64,000 nt of DNA, from positions 137,922,829 to 137,986,828 of the forward strand of contig CM053143.1 of NCBI GenBank assembly GCA_028571685.1, in the 5' to 3' direction. Both the position numbers and the translations under genes were made by a program. The number at the start of each line of letters is the position of its first letter. The first letter of the stretch is position 1. Under the pieces are notes generated by a model, which worked only from the letters and a program-made list of their open reading frames with translations, searched no databases and was not told where the DNA came from. This document shows, piece after piece, positions 22,496-34,644 of this stretch. This stretch comes from Heterohyrax brucei (lineage: Eukaryota > Chordata > Mammalia > Hyracoidea > Procaviidae).

Positions 22496-23797
22496 CAATG
22501 TTGTGTAAAATTGTTGAAGAAGAGGAGAGCAAGGAGTGGACTGGTCAGGATGTTGGGAGGGTCATTTATGTGGATTTTAAAAACCATCAGAAACTATGAA
22601 AAAGTATTGGAGAGATACACTCAGGAAACGAGGAGATGTGTCCTGGCAGGTTGCGAGTGACAAACTACGGGATAATAGGTGATACAGCATGCGATCAAAA
22701 GGTGGAGAGTTTAGGGAGAGGAGAAGGGAAAATAATTTAGAAATGACAGTGAGGAACCAGTGAGGAACCCTACATCCAGGGCTTAGTGATCTGAGGCGTG
22801 AAAGAGAAAACAGCCATCGTTTGAAAGGGCTGAAGCCTAAGCAGTAGTGCTAGAGAAGAGGGAGTTTTCAGCTGGTGTAAGAAAGGTGTACAGAGACAAC
22901 ATGGAGGATATAGGACATTGTGCAGTGATGTACCATGAGCTCCAGAGGACATGGTGAATGAGCTTTGGAAACTGGAAAAGGAAAGAGAAAGGGGTCAGTG
23001 TAGGGGATATACAGAGTGTATAGGGATGAGAGTTGAGGTGAATGGAGGATGAACTGGGAGTCTGGAATTTCTTGTAGTGTAAAAACAGATTCGGAGAGGC
23101 TTCTGACCGCCTCCTGCATTCACAAGGGGGAAGGAGAACCAAGATCAGTGGCCCAGGCCTGATTCTTTCAAGGTGGAGGTCAGACATGTCTCCTCTTCCC
23201 ACCACCTGAACCACCTCTGACACCTGCCCTCCCTCGCACAGCACTCTTTTGCAGAGTTTGATAAGTCACTGCAAGGGGCCGCAAAGAACTTACAGGCCAT
23301 ACTCGTAATTATGGGGTTATTAAGGAGGTAACAGTTCAGGCTTAGGAACATTGAAGATACAGTTTTTCCATCAGGATAGCCTCTCCCCAGATATGCCCGC
23401 AGGTGTGCCTCTCTGTAGTCCTCAGTCTCTGTCCAGAGGCACTCAGCTTTCTGTTTTCATGGGCCAGGAAGCACACCGTGCCATCTTCTGCTGTAGTCTC
23501 TCCTTCCTTTATGGTGCTGGTGAGCTTGTCCACCCTGCTCTGGAATTGGCAGAACTGACCAGTCTCCTTGATATGCCATCATTAACCTGTCACACAGTCA
23601 CTTGGGAGGAAGTTAAGCTCATAAATAACAAATACCACACACAAAAATAATTAATCCTCATGCACATGGTAACTGATATAAAAGAAATGTAGTGTATGAT
23701 GGGATTAATTTTGATGGCCTCCTGGGAAGCTTGTTGTAATCACTGAGGAAAGGGCTTGGTGAGGCTGAGTTTTCAGAGCAGCCAGAACTTTGGGGCT
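22496..23797. other. Intronic sequence, nothing recognised
   Basis: Somewhat richer in G and A than the surroundings. Overlapping minus-strand open frames at 22770-22952, 22837-23244, 22868-23119 and 23145-23351 are in different frames through the same DNA and show no domain, splice or start evidence. It could be an ancient repeat I cannot name. Confidence 0.4.
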
Positions 23798-24235
23798 TCT
23801 TATTAATTTCCTATTGCTGCCATAAAAAATTGCCACAAACTTTATGACTTAGAACAACACAGATTTATTATCTTACAAGATTATTTCTCTCTGGACTAAA
23901 ATTGTGGTATCACAGGCTTGTGGTCTATTCTGGAGGCTCTGGGGGAGAATTCATTTCCGTGACTCATGACCACTCTTCCTCCATCTTCAAAACCAGCAGT
24001 ATTATGTCTGACTCCTTTCCGTTTCCTGTGTCTGACCGCAGTCCAGAATGGTCCTGTGCTTTTGAAGATTCATGTAATTGCACTGAGCCTACCCAGATAA
24101 TGCAGGGTGATCTTCCCATCTCAAGATCGTGAACCTCAATCACATGTGCAAAGCCCGTTTTTACCAACTAAGGTAACATTCATAGGTTCCAGGAATTGGG
24201 GCATGGACATCTTGGGTGGGGTCCAGGAACCCCTG
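23798..24235 (-). mobile_element. MLT1/MaLR-like LTR, antisense
   Basis: 'ttaatttcctattgctgccataaaaaattgccacaaac', 'gaacaacacagatttattatctt', 'tctggaggctctgggggagaatt' and 'aacattcataggttccaggaattggggcatggacat' follow the complement of an ERVL-MaLR LTR from its 3' end. No internal retroviral genes are present. Confidence 0.6.
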
Positions 24236-24264
24236 TTTCTTGCTGGTGATGTTAGTATAAAGAC

Positions 24265-24320
24265 TCTCTGTCTTAGAGGGTTACTGTGAGGTAGAATTTG
24301 ACTCAACAGTGCTCAAGTAC
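24265..24320 (+). mobile_element. SINE 3' fragment
   Basis: 'tcttagagggttactgtgaggtagaatttgactcaacagtg' is a decayed SINE tail. Confidence 0.6.
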
Positions 24321-25499
24321 ATGTAGGATGGTATAAGTTCAAGGTTATTGTACCTGATACTCTGGGGGTTCACTCTGTTGCTGAGGCTTGAGCGTTCCTT
24401 GTACCTTCAGGTCTTACTGATACGGAGCTCATTTGAGATGGAGACAGGCTCAGGACTCCTCATCTCTGAAAAGGCAAGAAAAGTGGTCTGGTTTTCTGTG
24501 GACAGGACTAGTCCGTTGACCAATCCATTGCATGTATAGGGCTGTCAGATGTAATATATTTGGAAAAATGTTACTTGAATCATTGGAGGTAGTCTCATGT
24601 CCCTCTAAGGGAGTTATATTAATTTTTTAGCTTTCTGTTTATTTAATGAGATATTGGAAATAACCTTATATTTTGACTTTTGACAAGCTAGAGATAGTAT
24701 CATTTAGCCTGAAGTAGTACATGTTTAATTTATCCTGAGCTAGAATCCTCTCTGATTGTAAGAGGTCCAGTTTATAAGACTTTGGTTTCAGCTATGTGTC
24801 TGGGTATTAATAATGTCAAATTTTAAGCTTGTCTTAGTAACTGCTGTAGCATCGAGAATGTTTTTAATCTTGCTAAAATTTTACATCAGTTGTAGTAATG
24901 TTCACATGTAGTACTGAATAAGTTGAAAACTGCTGAAGTACCATAATTACCTTAATTTTGTTTTTCGTCATACATTTTAATTTTGTCTTTCCTCATACAT
25001 TTAAAAATTTAATTATGTCTTTCCTCATACATTTAAAAATTAATTTTAAAAGTATTGGGGTCTCTCTTGACAAGTTAAAATTATCTTAGAAATAGTCATC
25101 TTTTTAACTGTTAAGTAGACACTTACTCAATAATCTCCAGAAGCAAGTTGCAGTTTTTTTGTAAGTGGGGAAAAAACATAGTTAAAGATAATTGCCGGGC
25201 TTTTGTATTAAGCGAGCATTACTTTTAATTAATGTTAAAGATCCCTCTGTCCCAGAAACATCTGTGATATCAGATTTAACTAACCTACATGCCAAAGTAG
25301 GTCAGTGGGTCAATAGGTTATTAGGTTAGGAAAAAAAATTAAAGGTTTTCATTTTATAAACTCAGGTTCTAGAGTTAACCATTGCTTAATTAGTAATTTT
25401 ATTAATTAGGTGAAAATTGAAGGTTTCATTTAAATTATGTGAACAGTACATAAAAGAATAAACTCTGTTACTTAAGTTTTTATTCTCTGGAGTATTCTT
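24321..25499. other. Intronic sequence with a short tandem triplication
   Basis: A roughly 33-bp unit containing 'tgtctttcctcatacatttaaaaatt' is repeated three times at about 24955-25042. Otherwise nothing identified. Confidence 0.5.
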
Positions 25500-25698
25500 T
25501 GAGTACTGTTGCATCAAATTGTAACTCATAGTGACCCTCCAGAACAGAGTACAGCTGTTCCATAGAGTTTCCAAGGCTGTAAATCTTTGCAGAAGCATGC
25601 TGCCACATCTTTCTCCTGCAGAGATGCTAATGGGTTCAAACTGCCAACCTTCTATGTAGCAGCTGAGTGCTTAACTGCTGTGCCACCAGGTCTCCTTT
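25500..25698 (-). mobile_element. Afrotherian SINE, long variant, antisense
   Basis: 'gagtactgttgcatcaaattgtaactcatagtgacc' to 'gcagctgagtgcttaactgctgtgccaccagg' with the long central block 'aatctttgcagaagcatgctgccacatctttctcc'. Confidence 0.85.
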
Positions 25699-26289
25699 TA
25701 GTATAGCCAGGGCTCTAGTATTAAAAAGAAATACTCTTTCTGATTATAAAAGTAATGCATGCTCATGGGAGAAAATTTAGAATATAATAAAGAAAAGCTA
25801 AATATCCATAAATTCTCTATTCAGGAATAATCACAGTTGATCATTTTGATATATTTGAATTTGTGTTTGAAATATGTGAAATACGTGAAATTGGACTTTT
25901 AGATTCTTTCTTGTTTTACTGCTTTAAATAATATTAAAATAAATACAAAACATTGGATATGTTACCTGTTATTTCTCAGAGTGAAATTACTGAGTCAAAG
26001 AACATTGATATTTTCAAGCCATTGGTATATCTTTCCAAATATCCTTTTAGAAAGGTAGTCCTAATTTATTCTCAAGGTATTGTTCAGTATTTGTTTCATT
26101 TCTACTCCACCAGTTATCAAACTCCTTGTTATGAAATATACTGTACACTTTAGAGCGATTATCTTCACACTGCACTGTTGACATTGTTGACTTCCTAAAA
26201 CATTGTTTTCCTTTAATTTTAGTGATATAAATTCATCGTTGTGGGGTTCCTTCTGCCTCACTTACTGGTCCTTCCCAGTCTATTTGATA
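25699..26289. other. Intronic sequence, nothing recognised
   Basis: No exon. Overlapping open frames on both strands at 25953-26261 have no recognised domain. Confidence 0.4.
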
Positions 26290-26480
26290 ATATTAATAAC
26301 ACCAGTAATAGCTGAAATGTATTAAGCATTTGCTGTGCCCCATGTCCCAACTATGTAACCTGTTAAACCATGTAACATATTAATTTAGCCTTAAAGCGAC
26401 TGTAAGTAGTAGGTGCTATTGTCATATCCATTAGAAATAAGTATGAAAAAAGAAGTGACTGGTAAAGTGGTTGATCTGTA
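26290..26480 (-). mobile_element. Possible MIR-like relic, antisense
   Basis: 'gtattaagcatttgctgtgccccatg', 'gtagtaggtgctattgtcatatcc' and 'taattcatagccagg' follow the order of an antisense MIR/L2-type repeat, heavily mutated. Confidence 0.35.
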
Positions 26481-26854
26481 ATTCATAGCCAGGAGGATAC
26501 TTCCAGAACTCATTCCTGTAAATTCTTATTTTCCCTTTTTCTGGTTTTACTGGTTAACTCTTCTGCCTATCTCTAAAATGTTAACTTTTTAAATCTAGTT
26601 TCTCTTAGCCTTTTTTTTTTGTTTTTAAAAATCATTTTATATGTTCTTTGTATTACTGCTACTTCAGTCTGCAAGATTCAAGATTCCCAATCTTCATTTT
26701 TGTACAGTTTTTTTCCTGAATGCTGAACCCTCACACGGTGGCTGGACATGTGCTGGGCATGTGCCTCTTGTGTGCTTCACAGATAGCAGTTTAACACAGC
26801 ATGCCTCAAACAGAATCTACTATCTTCATTATTGTTGAGGCATGTAACGTTGCA

Positions 26855-27062
26855 GTGAAGAGCATAGTTCAGACTAGACCATCACAGTTTGTAGCTTTAC
26901 TGGTGACCTTGGCCAGCTTACTTACTTTCTTCGTGCTTCGGTTTCCTCATCTGTAGAATGGCGGTAATAACAGAGCCTAGCTTATATCTTGTTGAAAGGT
27001 TTAAATGAGAGAAAACTTGGATGGATACCTGATACATAGTAACTGTCCAATAAATGTTACCC
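26855..27062 (+). mobile_element. MIR SINE
   Basis: Contains 'gtgaccttggccagcttacttactttcttcgtgcttcggtttcctcatctgtagaatggcg' and ends 'gatacatagtaactgtccaataaatgttac', the MIR core and tail in sense. This is a mammal-wide relic, older than the afrotherian SINEs. Confidence 0.85.
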
Positions 27063-27679
27063 ACTGCTTCCATTATGATCCCTTCCTTTTTCCCTTCCTC
27101 TCAGATCTATTCCGTTCTTCTCGCACCAACTCACAGATGAATGTGAAGGAGAATTTCAGTGATACTGTAGACTGACAGTTCCTCACTTCTGATCATTAAT
27201 CATTCACTAAGTTCAGTCTAGTCATCTTTGTCTTCAAAACAAAAAAAAAACCAAACCTGTTGCCTTCAAGTCCGTGCTCTCATAAGGATTACATTCTAGA
27301 GAGAGAGAAGAAGAAGAACAAACAAATGAATGGCAAATTTGTGGTTAGTACTATGCAGAGAATTAAAGTAGATAATGTGATAGAAACTGGTGACTGCTCT
27401 TGTTTAGAGAAGACCCTGTTGAAGACGGGTCATTTTAGTTGAGATCTGAATGACAAGAAAATGTCACCTGGTGAAGATCTGAGAGAAGAGTTCACAGTCA
27501 GTGGGTACATGCATGAACATGGGGTGCTTAGGGAAGAGTAGAGCAAGTGTGGCTGAAGCCTAGTAAATGATGGGAAGGATATAGGGAGATCAGGGTGAAG
27601 AGAAAACTAGAAGAGGAGCACATTTACCAAAGAGACTCAGGAGTTCAGTTTTGACTATATGATACTTTAGACACTTTGT
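27063..27679. other. Intronic sequence; probable ancient repeat at 27270-27480
   Basis: 27270-27480 ('ggattacattctagagagag', 'gaagacgggtcattttagttgagatctgaatgac') resembles the same unnamed eutherian repeat as 1425-1765. A SINE tail remnant ('aaaaccaaacctgttgccttcaagtcc') lies at about 27238-27275. Confidence 0.4.
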
Positions 27680-27985
27680 GGATTGCATTATGTAACTCCA
27701 AAATATATATTACAAATCCTAGCCTCTATGTGTGTACTTAGAATCTCATTTGGGAAAGGATTGCCTTTGTTATGTTAATTAATTAGTCAGGGCTAGTGTG
27801 TAGTGTAATCAAGTCAGTCTCTTTTGAGATATAAAAAGATTAAAACAAGCAGGGGGGTGGGTTGTAAAATAGATGACAAGACATGAAGATCTCTAGGGAA
27901 CCAGGGAGCAAGAGGTGAAAAGACAAGGACCTTCCTTCAGAACCCACTGAGAAAGCTTTCTCCACAAGCTAACACTCTGAATTCA
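27680..27985 (+). mobile_element. MaLR-like LTR, sense
   Basis: Opens 'gtggattgcattatgtaactccaaaatatat' and continues 'gaatctcatttgggaaaggattgcc', then 'gaccttccttcagaacccac'. It is the reverse orientation of the element at 47525-48015. Confidence 0.5.
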
Positions 27986-27987
27986 GA

Positions 27988-28035
27988 TTTACAGGGTTGC
28001 CATGAGTCAAAATCGACTTGACAGTAGCAGATTTG
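27988..28035 (+). mobile_element. SINE 3' fragment
   Basis: 'tttacagggttgccatgagtcaaaatcgacttgacagtagcag' is a SINE tail directly after the LTR. Confidence 0.7.
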
Positions 28036-28202
28036 AGTTAAAAGAGAAAATCAATTTCTATTTGGTAAAGCCATCTACTTGTGATATTTTTTCTAGATAA
28101 CTAAGACAATACCTAACAGATTATAAAAATGTAAGTTAGTTGGACATATGTGACTTCAGTTGAGAACCTAGTTTAGTAGTACAGATTTTTGGCTGTCATT
28201 GG

Positions 28203-28351
28203 CACATGAAACCCCCCTGCTGTTGAGTCTGCCATATAGGACAGACTAGAACTGCCCCATAGAGTTTCCAGGGAGCCACTGGTAGATTTGAACTGGTGAT
28301 CCTTTGGTTAGCAGCTGTAGCTATTAACCACTGCACCACCAGAATTTCCTG
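28203..28351 (-). mobile_element. Afrotherian SINE, antisense
   Basis: 'ctgctgttgagtctgccatataggacagactagaactgccccatagagtttcc' to 'gttagcagctgtagctattaaccactgcaccaccag'. Confidence 0.85.
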
Positions 28352-28361
28352 TTGGCGTATA

Positions 28362-28430
28362 AAACCAAAAACCAAACTCACTGCAACTGAGTTGATTTTG
28401 ATTTACAGCAACCCTGTAGCATATAGGGGT
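28362..28430 (-). mobile_element. SINE 3' fragment, antisense
   Basis: 'aaaaccaaaaaccaaactcactgcaactgagttg...agcaaccctgtagc' is a second antisense SINE tail 10 bp from the preceding copy. Confidence 0.75.
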
Positions 28431-30040
28431 ACTTAAAATCCTGTGTCCAGATGAAATAATCTAGAATATTTACGTAGACTGAGAAGAAGAGGCCCAGGAT
28501 GCAGCCCAGAGATGTATCCATATAAATCAGAAGAGCAGTAGCAGCCAGTGAGATGGATGGAAAAACAAGAAAGTATTCTGTCACTGAAGCCAAGAAAACT
28601 ATTTCAGGAATGCAGAAGTGGCTGACTTTGCCACGAGGTCAAATAGAGTAAAGCAGCCACTAGATGTGACAACATGAGTATCATCAATAATTCTGATAAA
28701 AGTAATTGATCTTAGCAGAAAAGTTGGAGTAAAAGCTTGATGAAGAGTGATGAAAGGAATGTAGGACTTCAAGTTAAAGGTGGCAAACAGAATACAGTTA
28801 AATTTCATTTCCTCTTGCAACTGAATTAAAGCTATAAGGCAAAAGGATTTCTATAGAAGATAGGACTGCATAAGGACAAAGGGAATGGGAAAGGAAACAG
28901 TAGCAGTAATGTTTTTGAACCTGGAAAGCAGATGGAACTGTAGTAATTCTGCAGATCTTGAAATCTTAAATCAGCCATGGGAAAGCTAAGAAACAATCTT
29001 TGCAGTCTGGAACTTCTAAAATGTTCTTGAATTAAAGCACTCATTACTTCTGGAAGTAGGAATGAAGATGGGACCAAAAACGGGATAATTTGTTGCAAAT
29101 CTGTTTTAAGAGTCAGTTGTGTGTCATAGATCTTTTTCCTAACTTGGGAAACCCAGGCAACTTGTCCGTTCGTAATCTCAGCAGAAGACTGTTGGTTTGT
29201 TGTCTAGAGAGGTTAAAATAGAGGAGTACCAGACATAGGGGAGAATGGCACATCATGCTGAAAACTAGCTTTTACAAGGATTGAGAACCCAGTCTGCGAG
29301 GTTTTTGTTACTCTTCAGGCGAGAGCTTAGAAGATTCATTTCTGGGAATAATGAGTCAGCCTAAGAGAAAGATCTAAAGATACTGATGATGGGAATTCCC
29401 CAAAGGAATATTCAAACCTGATACACCTGTAGTAAAGTGCAGTCAACAGACCTTATCACACAGTGTTTCTAGTGATCTTTTTAGTGCCCCCCTCACTCCC
29501 TCAAATAAACATGAGCGTGTAACTAGAGATCGCTAGACATGAGGGAAGCCTTTGATGTGGGAGACAAGAGCCAAACCAGGAGAGAAAATACCAAATACAG
29601 GAAATGGAGACTGTGCAGGTAGGTAAAAAATTAAACACAAAAGTCATTTAATGGTTTCAGGTAGATAAGATGAAATATAAAAGAAAAACAATAAATGAAA
29701 AGAGAATAAGTCAAGCTAAGAGATTAAGTGATGGAGAATGGAAGGGAAAAGATAGGAAAATTTTAACAACTATGTAGGATCTCCAGTGTTCAGATAATAG
29801 AGGAATTCTGGAAAAGAAATAGTAGGTCACATATATAAGATTAGACATCAGAATGGCTTTGGACTTCTTGACAACACATTGGAAGCTAAATAACAATGGA
29901 GACTTCAAAACTCTGAGGGAGAAATTATTTCCAATCTGTTCTTCATTACCTGTTGATTAGGATACATTAATGACAGTTTCAGACTTGGGAGATATCAGAA
30001 AAAAAAGTACCTTCTAAGTCCTCTTTTTTTTGGAAGTTAC
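28431..30040. other. Intronic sequence, nothing firm recognised
   Basis: A purine-rich 1.6 kb stretch. Phrases such as 'gcccaggatgcagcccag' and 'ccacgaggtcaaatagagtaaagcagcc' (28490-28680) hint at an old mammalian repeat that I cannot name. Minus-strand open frames at 28378-28593, 28599-28820 and 28832-29098 show no recognisable domain. Confidence 0.4.
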
Positions 30041-30325
30041 TGGTTATTGTTACATGCTCTCATGTAGGTGCTGACACATAGCAACCCAAAGCGCAACAGA
30101 ACAAAACACTGCCTAGCCCTGTGCCATCCCCAGCTATCATTGTTATGCTAGAGCTACTTGTTGTAGCCACTGTGTCAGGCTGTCTCTTTAAAGGCCTTCC
30201 TTTACAAAACATGATGTCCTCCTACAGGGGCTGATTCCTCCTGATAACTGACCTAAAATATGTGAGTTGATGTCTCACCATCCTTGCTTGTAAGGTGCAT
30301 TCTGATTGTACTTCATCCAGGACGC
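30041..30325 (-). mobile_element. RTE-clade LINE 3' fragment
   Basis: 'gtgctgacacatagcaacccaaagcgcaacagaac', 'cttcctttacaaaacatgatgtcc' and 'gatgtctcaccatccttgcttg' are the complement of the RTE 3' region. Confidence 0.75.
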
Positions 30326-30329
30326 TTAG

Positions 30330-30484
30330 TGACCTATAGGGCAGAATAGAACTTCCCCGTAAGTTTTGTAGGCTGTAATCTTGAAAAAGCTGACTGTGAC
30401 ATCTTTATTCCTAGGAGTCGTGAGTGAATCTGAACAGCTGACCTTTCAGTTAGCAGCTGAGCACCTATTCACTGTGCCACCAGG
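30330..30484 (-). mobile_element. Afrotherian SINE, between two RTE pieces
   Basis: 'gacctatagggcagaatagaacttccccgtaagttttg' to 'cagttagcagctgagcacctattcactgtgccaccagg'. The RTE copies on either side both begin at the RTE 3' end, so they are separate insertions and this SINE does not split one element. Confidence 0.8.
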
Positions 30485-30485
30485 C

Positions 30486-30965
30486 TGTTGTTAGGTGATG
30501 TCAAGTTGGTTCTGATTCATAGTGACCTTAGGCACAACAGAACAAAACACTCTGGCCTTGTGCCGTCCTCACAGTCCTGGCTATGTGTGAGCCCTTGTTG
30601 CAGTCACTGTATCACTGTATCTTGCCGACTCTTTCCTTTATCAACTGTGATGTTCTTTTTTCCAGGGATGGGTCCCTTCTGATAACATGTCTCGAATATG
30701 TGAGATAAAGTCTCACCATCCTCACTTCTAAGGAGCATTCTAGTTATACTTCTTCCAGGACGGATTTGTTCATTCTTCACCAGGAGTCTTCACCAACACC
30801 ATAATTCAGAGGTGTCAGTCCTTCAGTCTTCTTTATTCATTGCCTAGCTTTCTCATGCATGTGAGGTGATTGAAAATACCCAGGTTTGGGTTAGGCACAA
30901 TTTATTCTTCAGAGTGACATCTTGGCTTTTCAGTCTTTTGCAGCATATTTGCCAAATGCAGTATG
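30486..30965 (-). mobile_element. RTE-clade LINE 3' fragment, second copy
   Basis: Restarts from the 3' terminus with 'gttgttaggtgatgtcaagttggttctgattcatagtgacc' and extends further into the ORF than the first copy, to 'cttttgcagcatatttgccaaatgcagtatgcc'. Confidence 0.8.
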
Positions 30966-32345
30966 CCATTTGACTTCTTGGCTGCTGTTTTTATGGTTCT
31001 TGTTGATTGAGTACCACTAGGTACTCAACAAAAATAAACTAAAAGATGATGCCAAAAGATCCGAGAAATAGAGAATGCAACTCAACTAAAGACCCAGGGA
31101 ATCACTACAGTGATGGTATGATGCTGAATAGTGATTGCAAGCCGACAGCTGTGCAGCTAGTGTAGAGAGCAGCAGATTCCAATAGAAATAGATCGGAAGG
31201 TGCCAAGAGGAGTGCCTACAAGAGATGAAATTGAATGTGTAGTGTTTGAAGGTATCGAGAGTAGATTTAGATAGGGTGAATTTGAGGCTGAGTATACGGT
31301 GTAAGTGTATAGTATATAGAAAACTAGTTAAACTAAGTATATGGAAAACTAGTTAAACCATAAATAGTATATAGTATATAGAAAACTAGCTATACTAAGT
31401 ATATAGAAAGCTACTTAAACTGTAAATAGTATATAGAAAACTAGTTAAACTCAGTATATAGAAAACTACTTAAACCATAAATACTAGCATTAGGGAAAAA
31501 CTACAGAAAGGGAAAGTAATCTTACTATACAGTGTGGCTCAGCTTTGAATTGCATTTATATAACCCTGATTATAACCATTTAGCCGAAATTACAATATTG
31601 GGTGTTTGGGGAAGTTTGCATGTTTGTGAGACAAGGATGGGGATGTAAAAGTGAACCAGATTCTTTTCTTTCTCAGTGGAATTTAGTGGTTGACTAAAAA
31701 AAAAAGACACTAGTGAGGGCCTAAGTGGAAACTGTTAGTAATCACACTAGGGAACCTGGCATAAACTGGGTCTGTCCAGGCACCTAAAACTGACAGACTC
31801 AGGAAGGAACAAAAGACGTTAGAGATAGGGAGTTAAATGCTGAAAGAAATAGAGAGATTAGAGTGGTTAAAAGTGGGAAATGGAGGTCAAAGGATTTCTA
31901 ATTTTTTAACAAGTTTTGTGATAACTATTTGAATTCCTCGAACTGTGTACATTTTGTACATTGATGAAAATGAATGCTGAAGTTTATGAAATAAGGTTTT
32001 TATTTATTAAGTTATTGAAGTCACATTTAAGTTACTGAAGTCATGTGAGGGTAGGGGGTGTGCCCTAATGAAGTCTGCATTATAAAAAGACCAGAGAGGA
32101 AAAAGTAGTTTATCAGGCAGTGGAAGTAGTAAGGATGTTGAAACAGCAGTCATACCTAACTCTGACAAGCTGTTTTCCTGTAAAAGGGAGCAGAAGAAAT
32201 AAAGCAGCACCTGAAAGGGGTTGATACCATTTGAAGGCATTAAGGAGAATCTTCTTCCAACAGTTGATCTAGGGTACTCAGTCAGGCTGGTTTCACACCT
32301 TTCTTTACCTTTAAACATAGCTGGTATCTGTGCTTGAAGTCATCT
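30966..32345. other. Intronic sequence with an AT-rich minisatellite
   Basis: No gene. The minisatellite at 31311-31482 is listed separately. An ORF at 32007-32318 (minus) lacks any recognised domain. Confidence 0.45.
31311..31482. repeat. AT-rich minisatellite, ~22/45-bp units
   Basis: 'agtatatagaaaactagttaaac' recurs about seven times with small changes, alternating with 'cataaatagtatat'. The higher-order unit is about 45 bp. Such arrays often vary in copy number between individuals. Confidence 0.85.
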
Positions 32346-32560
32346 TCAAGCTGAACAAGGTTATTAGGTGCTGTCCAGTAAATTCCGACTCATGATGACC
32401 CTGTATGCACAAAGTAGAGCAGCTCCTTACAGTTTCTAAGGCTGTGGTCTTTAGGAAGCAGATCACCAGACCTGTCTTCAAAGGTGCCTCTGGGTGGGTT
32501 TGAATGACCAGCTTTTCAGCTAATGATCAAGTGTGTAACAATTTGCACGGCTTGAGGACT
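32346..32560 (-). mobile_element. Afrotherian SINE, long variant, antisense
   Basis: 'gttattaggtgctgtccagtaaattccgactcatgatgaccctgtatgc' through 'agcagatcaccagacctgtcttcaaaggtgcctctgggtgggtttg' to a degraded head. Confidence 0.75.
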
Positions 32561-33861
32561 TCAGGCTTAGTTAGTAAGGAATGTTTGCCTTTTTTTTGCT
32601 CTTCTAAAGAATTATTTTATGTGATGAAACTGACAACAGCAACCTGAAAGATTAGGTTGAGAAGCCTAAAAAGCAGTGAGTTTATGCTAATGGTGGTGAA
32701 ATAATTTGGAAAAGGGTACCAAGAAAGGTAGCACAACTTGAATGTAGCCAGTACCACTTAATTGTGATGTACATAGATACATATCCTGTCTATAAATTGG
32801 CTACAAAAGGAGAGAAAATATCTTGTGATAAATTTTTACAAATATGGTCATATGTTCACTTAGCTGGATAATAATTTTGGGAAGCATGTCATTGACAGCA
32901 AAATAGCTTAATATAAAGCATTAGTCTGTATCTTCTAAACCATTTCAGATTCACCTTTTTATAGTCAGGCTTTTTTTTCTTTTTTGGCTAGTTTGCACCA
33001 TTTTGACCTTTTTATAATGAAGCATGTATTGAGTGTCACATAATCCTCAGAAGTAGCTTTTAAACTTTACAGCTGTTCTTTTTTAAGTCATCCCAGTTGA
33101 CTCTATTGTCTTGGCACCTTCTTTTTGTTCTGGTGATAGAACCAGTTTCTGTTATTATCCTGATGATACTTGTGGACCAGAGAGGTGTTCTTTAAAATGT
33201 GGCCTAACTAAGATTCTATAATTCTGTATTCCATGTGTTAATGTTCCCCAGACACATAAAATCATAGTATTTTATCCTGGAGTTTATCTTTATTTTTGCC
33301 TTTGACTCTTCAACTTAATTTTCCTTTGAAAATTCTTAGCCCCATACAGCCCTGTTTCTGCAGCTATAACCACGTGTGCAATGTAGCATCATTTATCAAG
33401 GGTTCTTCTGTTTTTCTAAGGAAGGTACATTTGAAAACTGATAAATGACTTTCTTAGAATACCTTTAATCTTCTCTTGCTTAGTTAGTTACATATTTTCT
33501 AAAATTTTAAATTAAAAAAGGTAATAGTTAAAGTAGAATTTCTTATGTCTCAAAACTATTAGTGATTATTAGAATTAAGATGGTTATTTAATACTGAATC
33601 TCTGATAAAGAACATAAGGTCTTGTGCATATAAAACTTGTCTTACACTTTTACAAAGACTGTATAGACTAGGGAAAGACAGATTGTAGGCCTGCTTGTGG
33701 TTTAATTTAAAAACAAAGCATTATACTCCATGTGAGTATGAGATCCTTTTAATAAGGCTCTTCTCTACTTTTTTCTTTGCCTTCATCTGTAGAACTTCTC
33801 TCCTCACTTTATACTCTAGTCATTAAAATTTTACAGTGTAACATGCCTGTATTTTTCTCTA
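32561..33861. other. Intronic sequence, nothing recognised
   Basis: 1.3 kb without an identified repeat or exon. It ends 1.5 kb before the first coding exon; a non-coding CLOCK exon could be hidden here. Confidence 0.45.
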
Positions 33862-34055
33862 AGGAGCCCTGCTAACCCAAAAGTCGACAGTTCAAATCCA
33901 CTAGCTGCTCTATGGGAGAAATATGTGGCAGTCTGTTTCTATAAATATTACAGCCTTGGAAACCCTTTGGGACAGTTAGACTCTGTCCTGTGGAGTTAGT
34001 GTGAGTTGGAATCAGCTCAGAGACAAGGGGGTTGACATTTGGTTTGGTTGGTATT
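33862..34055 (+). mobile_element. Afrotherian SINE, long variant
   Basis: 'aaggagccctgctaacccaaaagtcgacagttcaaatccac' (head shortened), central 'gaaatatgtggcagtctgtttc', tail 'gtgtgagttggaatcagctcagagac' and '(ggtttggttggt)'. Confidence 0.85.
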
Positions 34056-34644
34056 TTTCTCTAAGGAAAATACTAAACCCCTTGGGTCTCTCAACTAGGA
34101 TGCTCTGTGATCTCATGAAAGCCTGTGCCTTTGCAAGTTACTGTCCCTGAGGATTAGAATCTTCTCAGCTGTTACCGCTTCCTATCCTCTGTCTTCTGGC
34201 TTCTTAAACTGAAATGGCCATCACAGGGCATCCTGTTAAAATGTAGGTTATGATGCATTTGTATTAGGATGTGACCCAAGATCCTGCTTTTCACAAACTT
34301 TCAGATGGTGTTGATCCTGCCGGTCTCTGGACCCTGTTTTCGGTAACAAGGATCCAGACTACTTAGCAAACTCATCAAGAACTGTCACTCCCCTTTGTGA
34401 TTCCCATGAGTACACTTAATTGTTCCTCTCCAAGACATTACTTGGAAAGTAGTATCATAATGCTATAAATATTTCATTGTGTCTCATCATCATTGTTTAG
34501 TTCTCTTTCCACTCAGTTGTGAATTTTTGCCTTCAAGAACTATGTCTCATATCCTTTTATCTCCAAAGCCTAATTTTAATAACCTGGTAGCAGAAAAAAG
34601 ACTTGCAGCAAATGTTTATTGATTAGATAGTGTTATTAGGGCTT
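34056..34644. other. Intronic sequence, nothing recognised
   Basis: No feature identified. Confidence 0.4.

Noticed and set aside
22837..23244. A 135-codon minus-strand open frame
   Set aside because: Neighbouring frames through the same DNA are also open, as expected for biased composition; no domain or splice evidence.
31311..31482. A CRISPR-like array
   Set aside because: The units are contiguous and mutually similar, without unique spacers, in a mammalian intron. It is a minisatellite.
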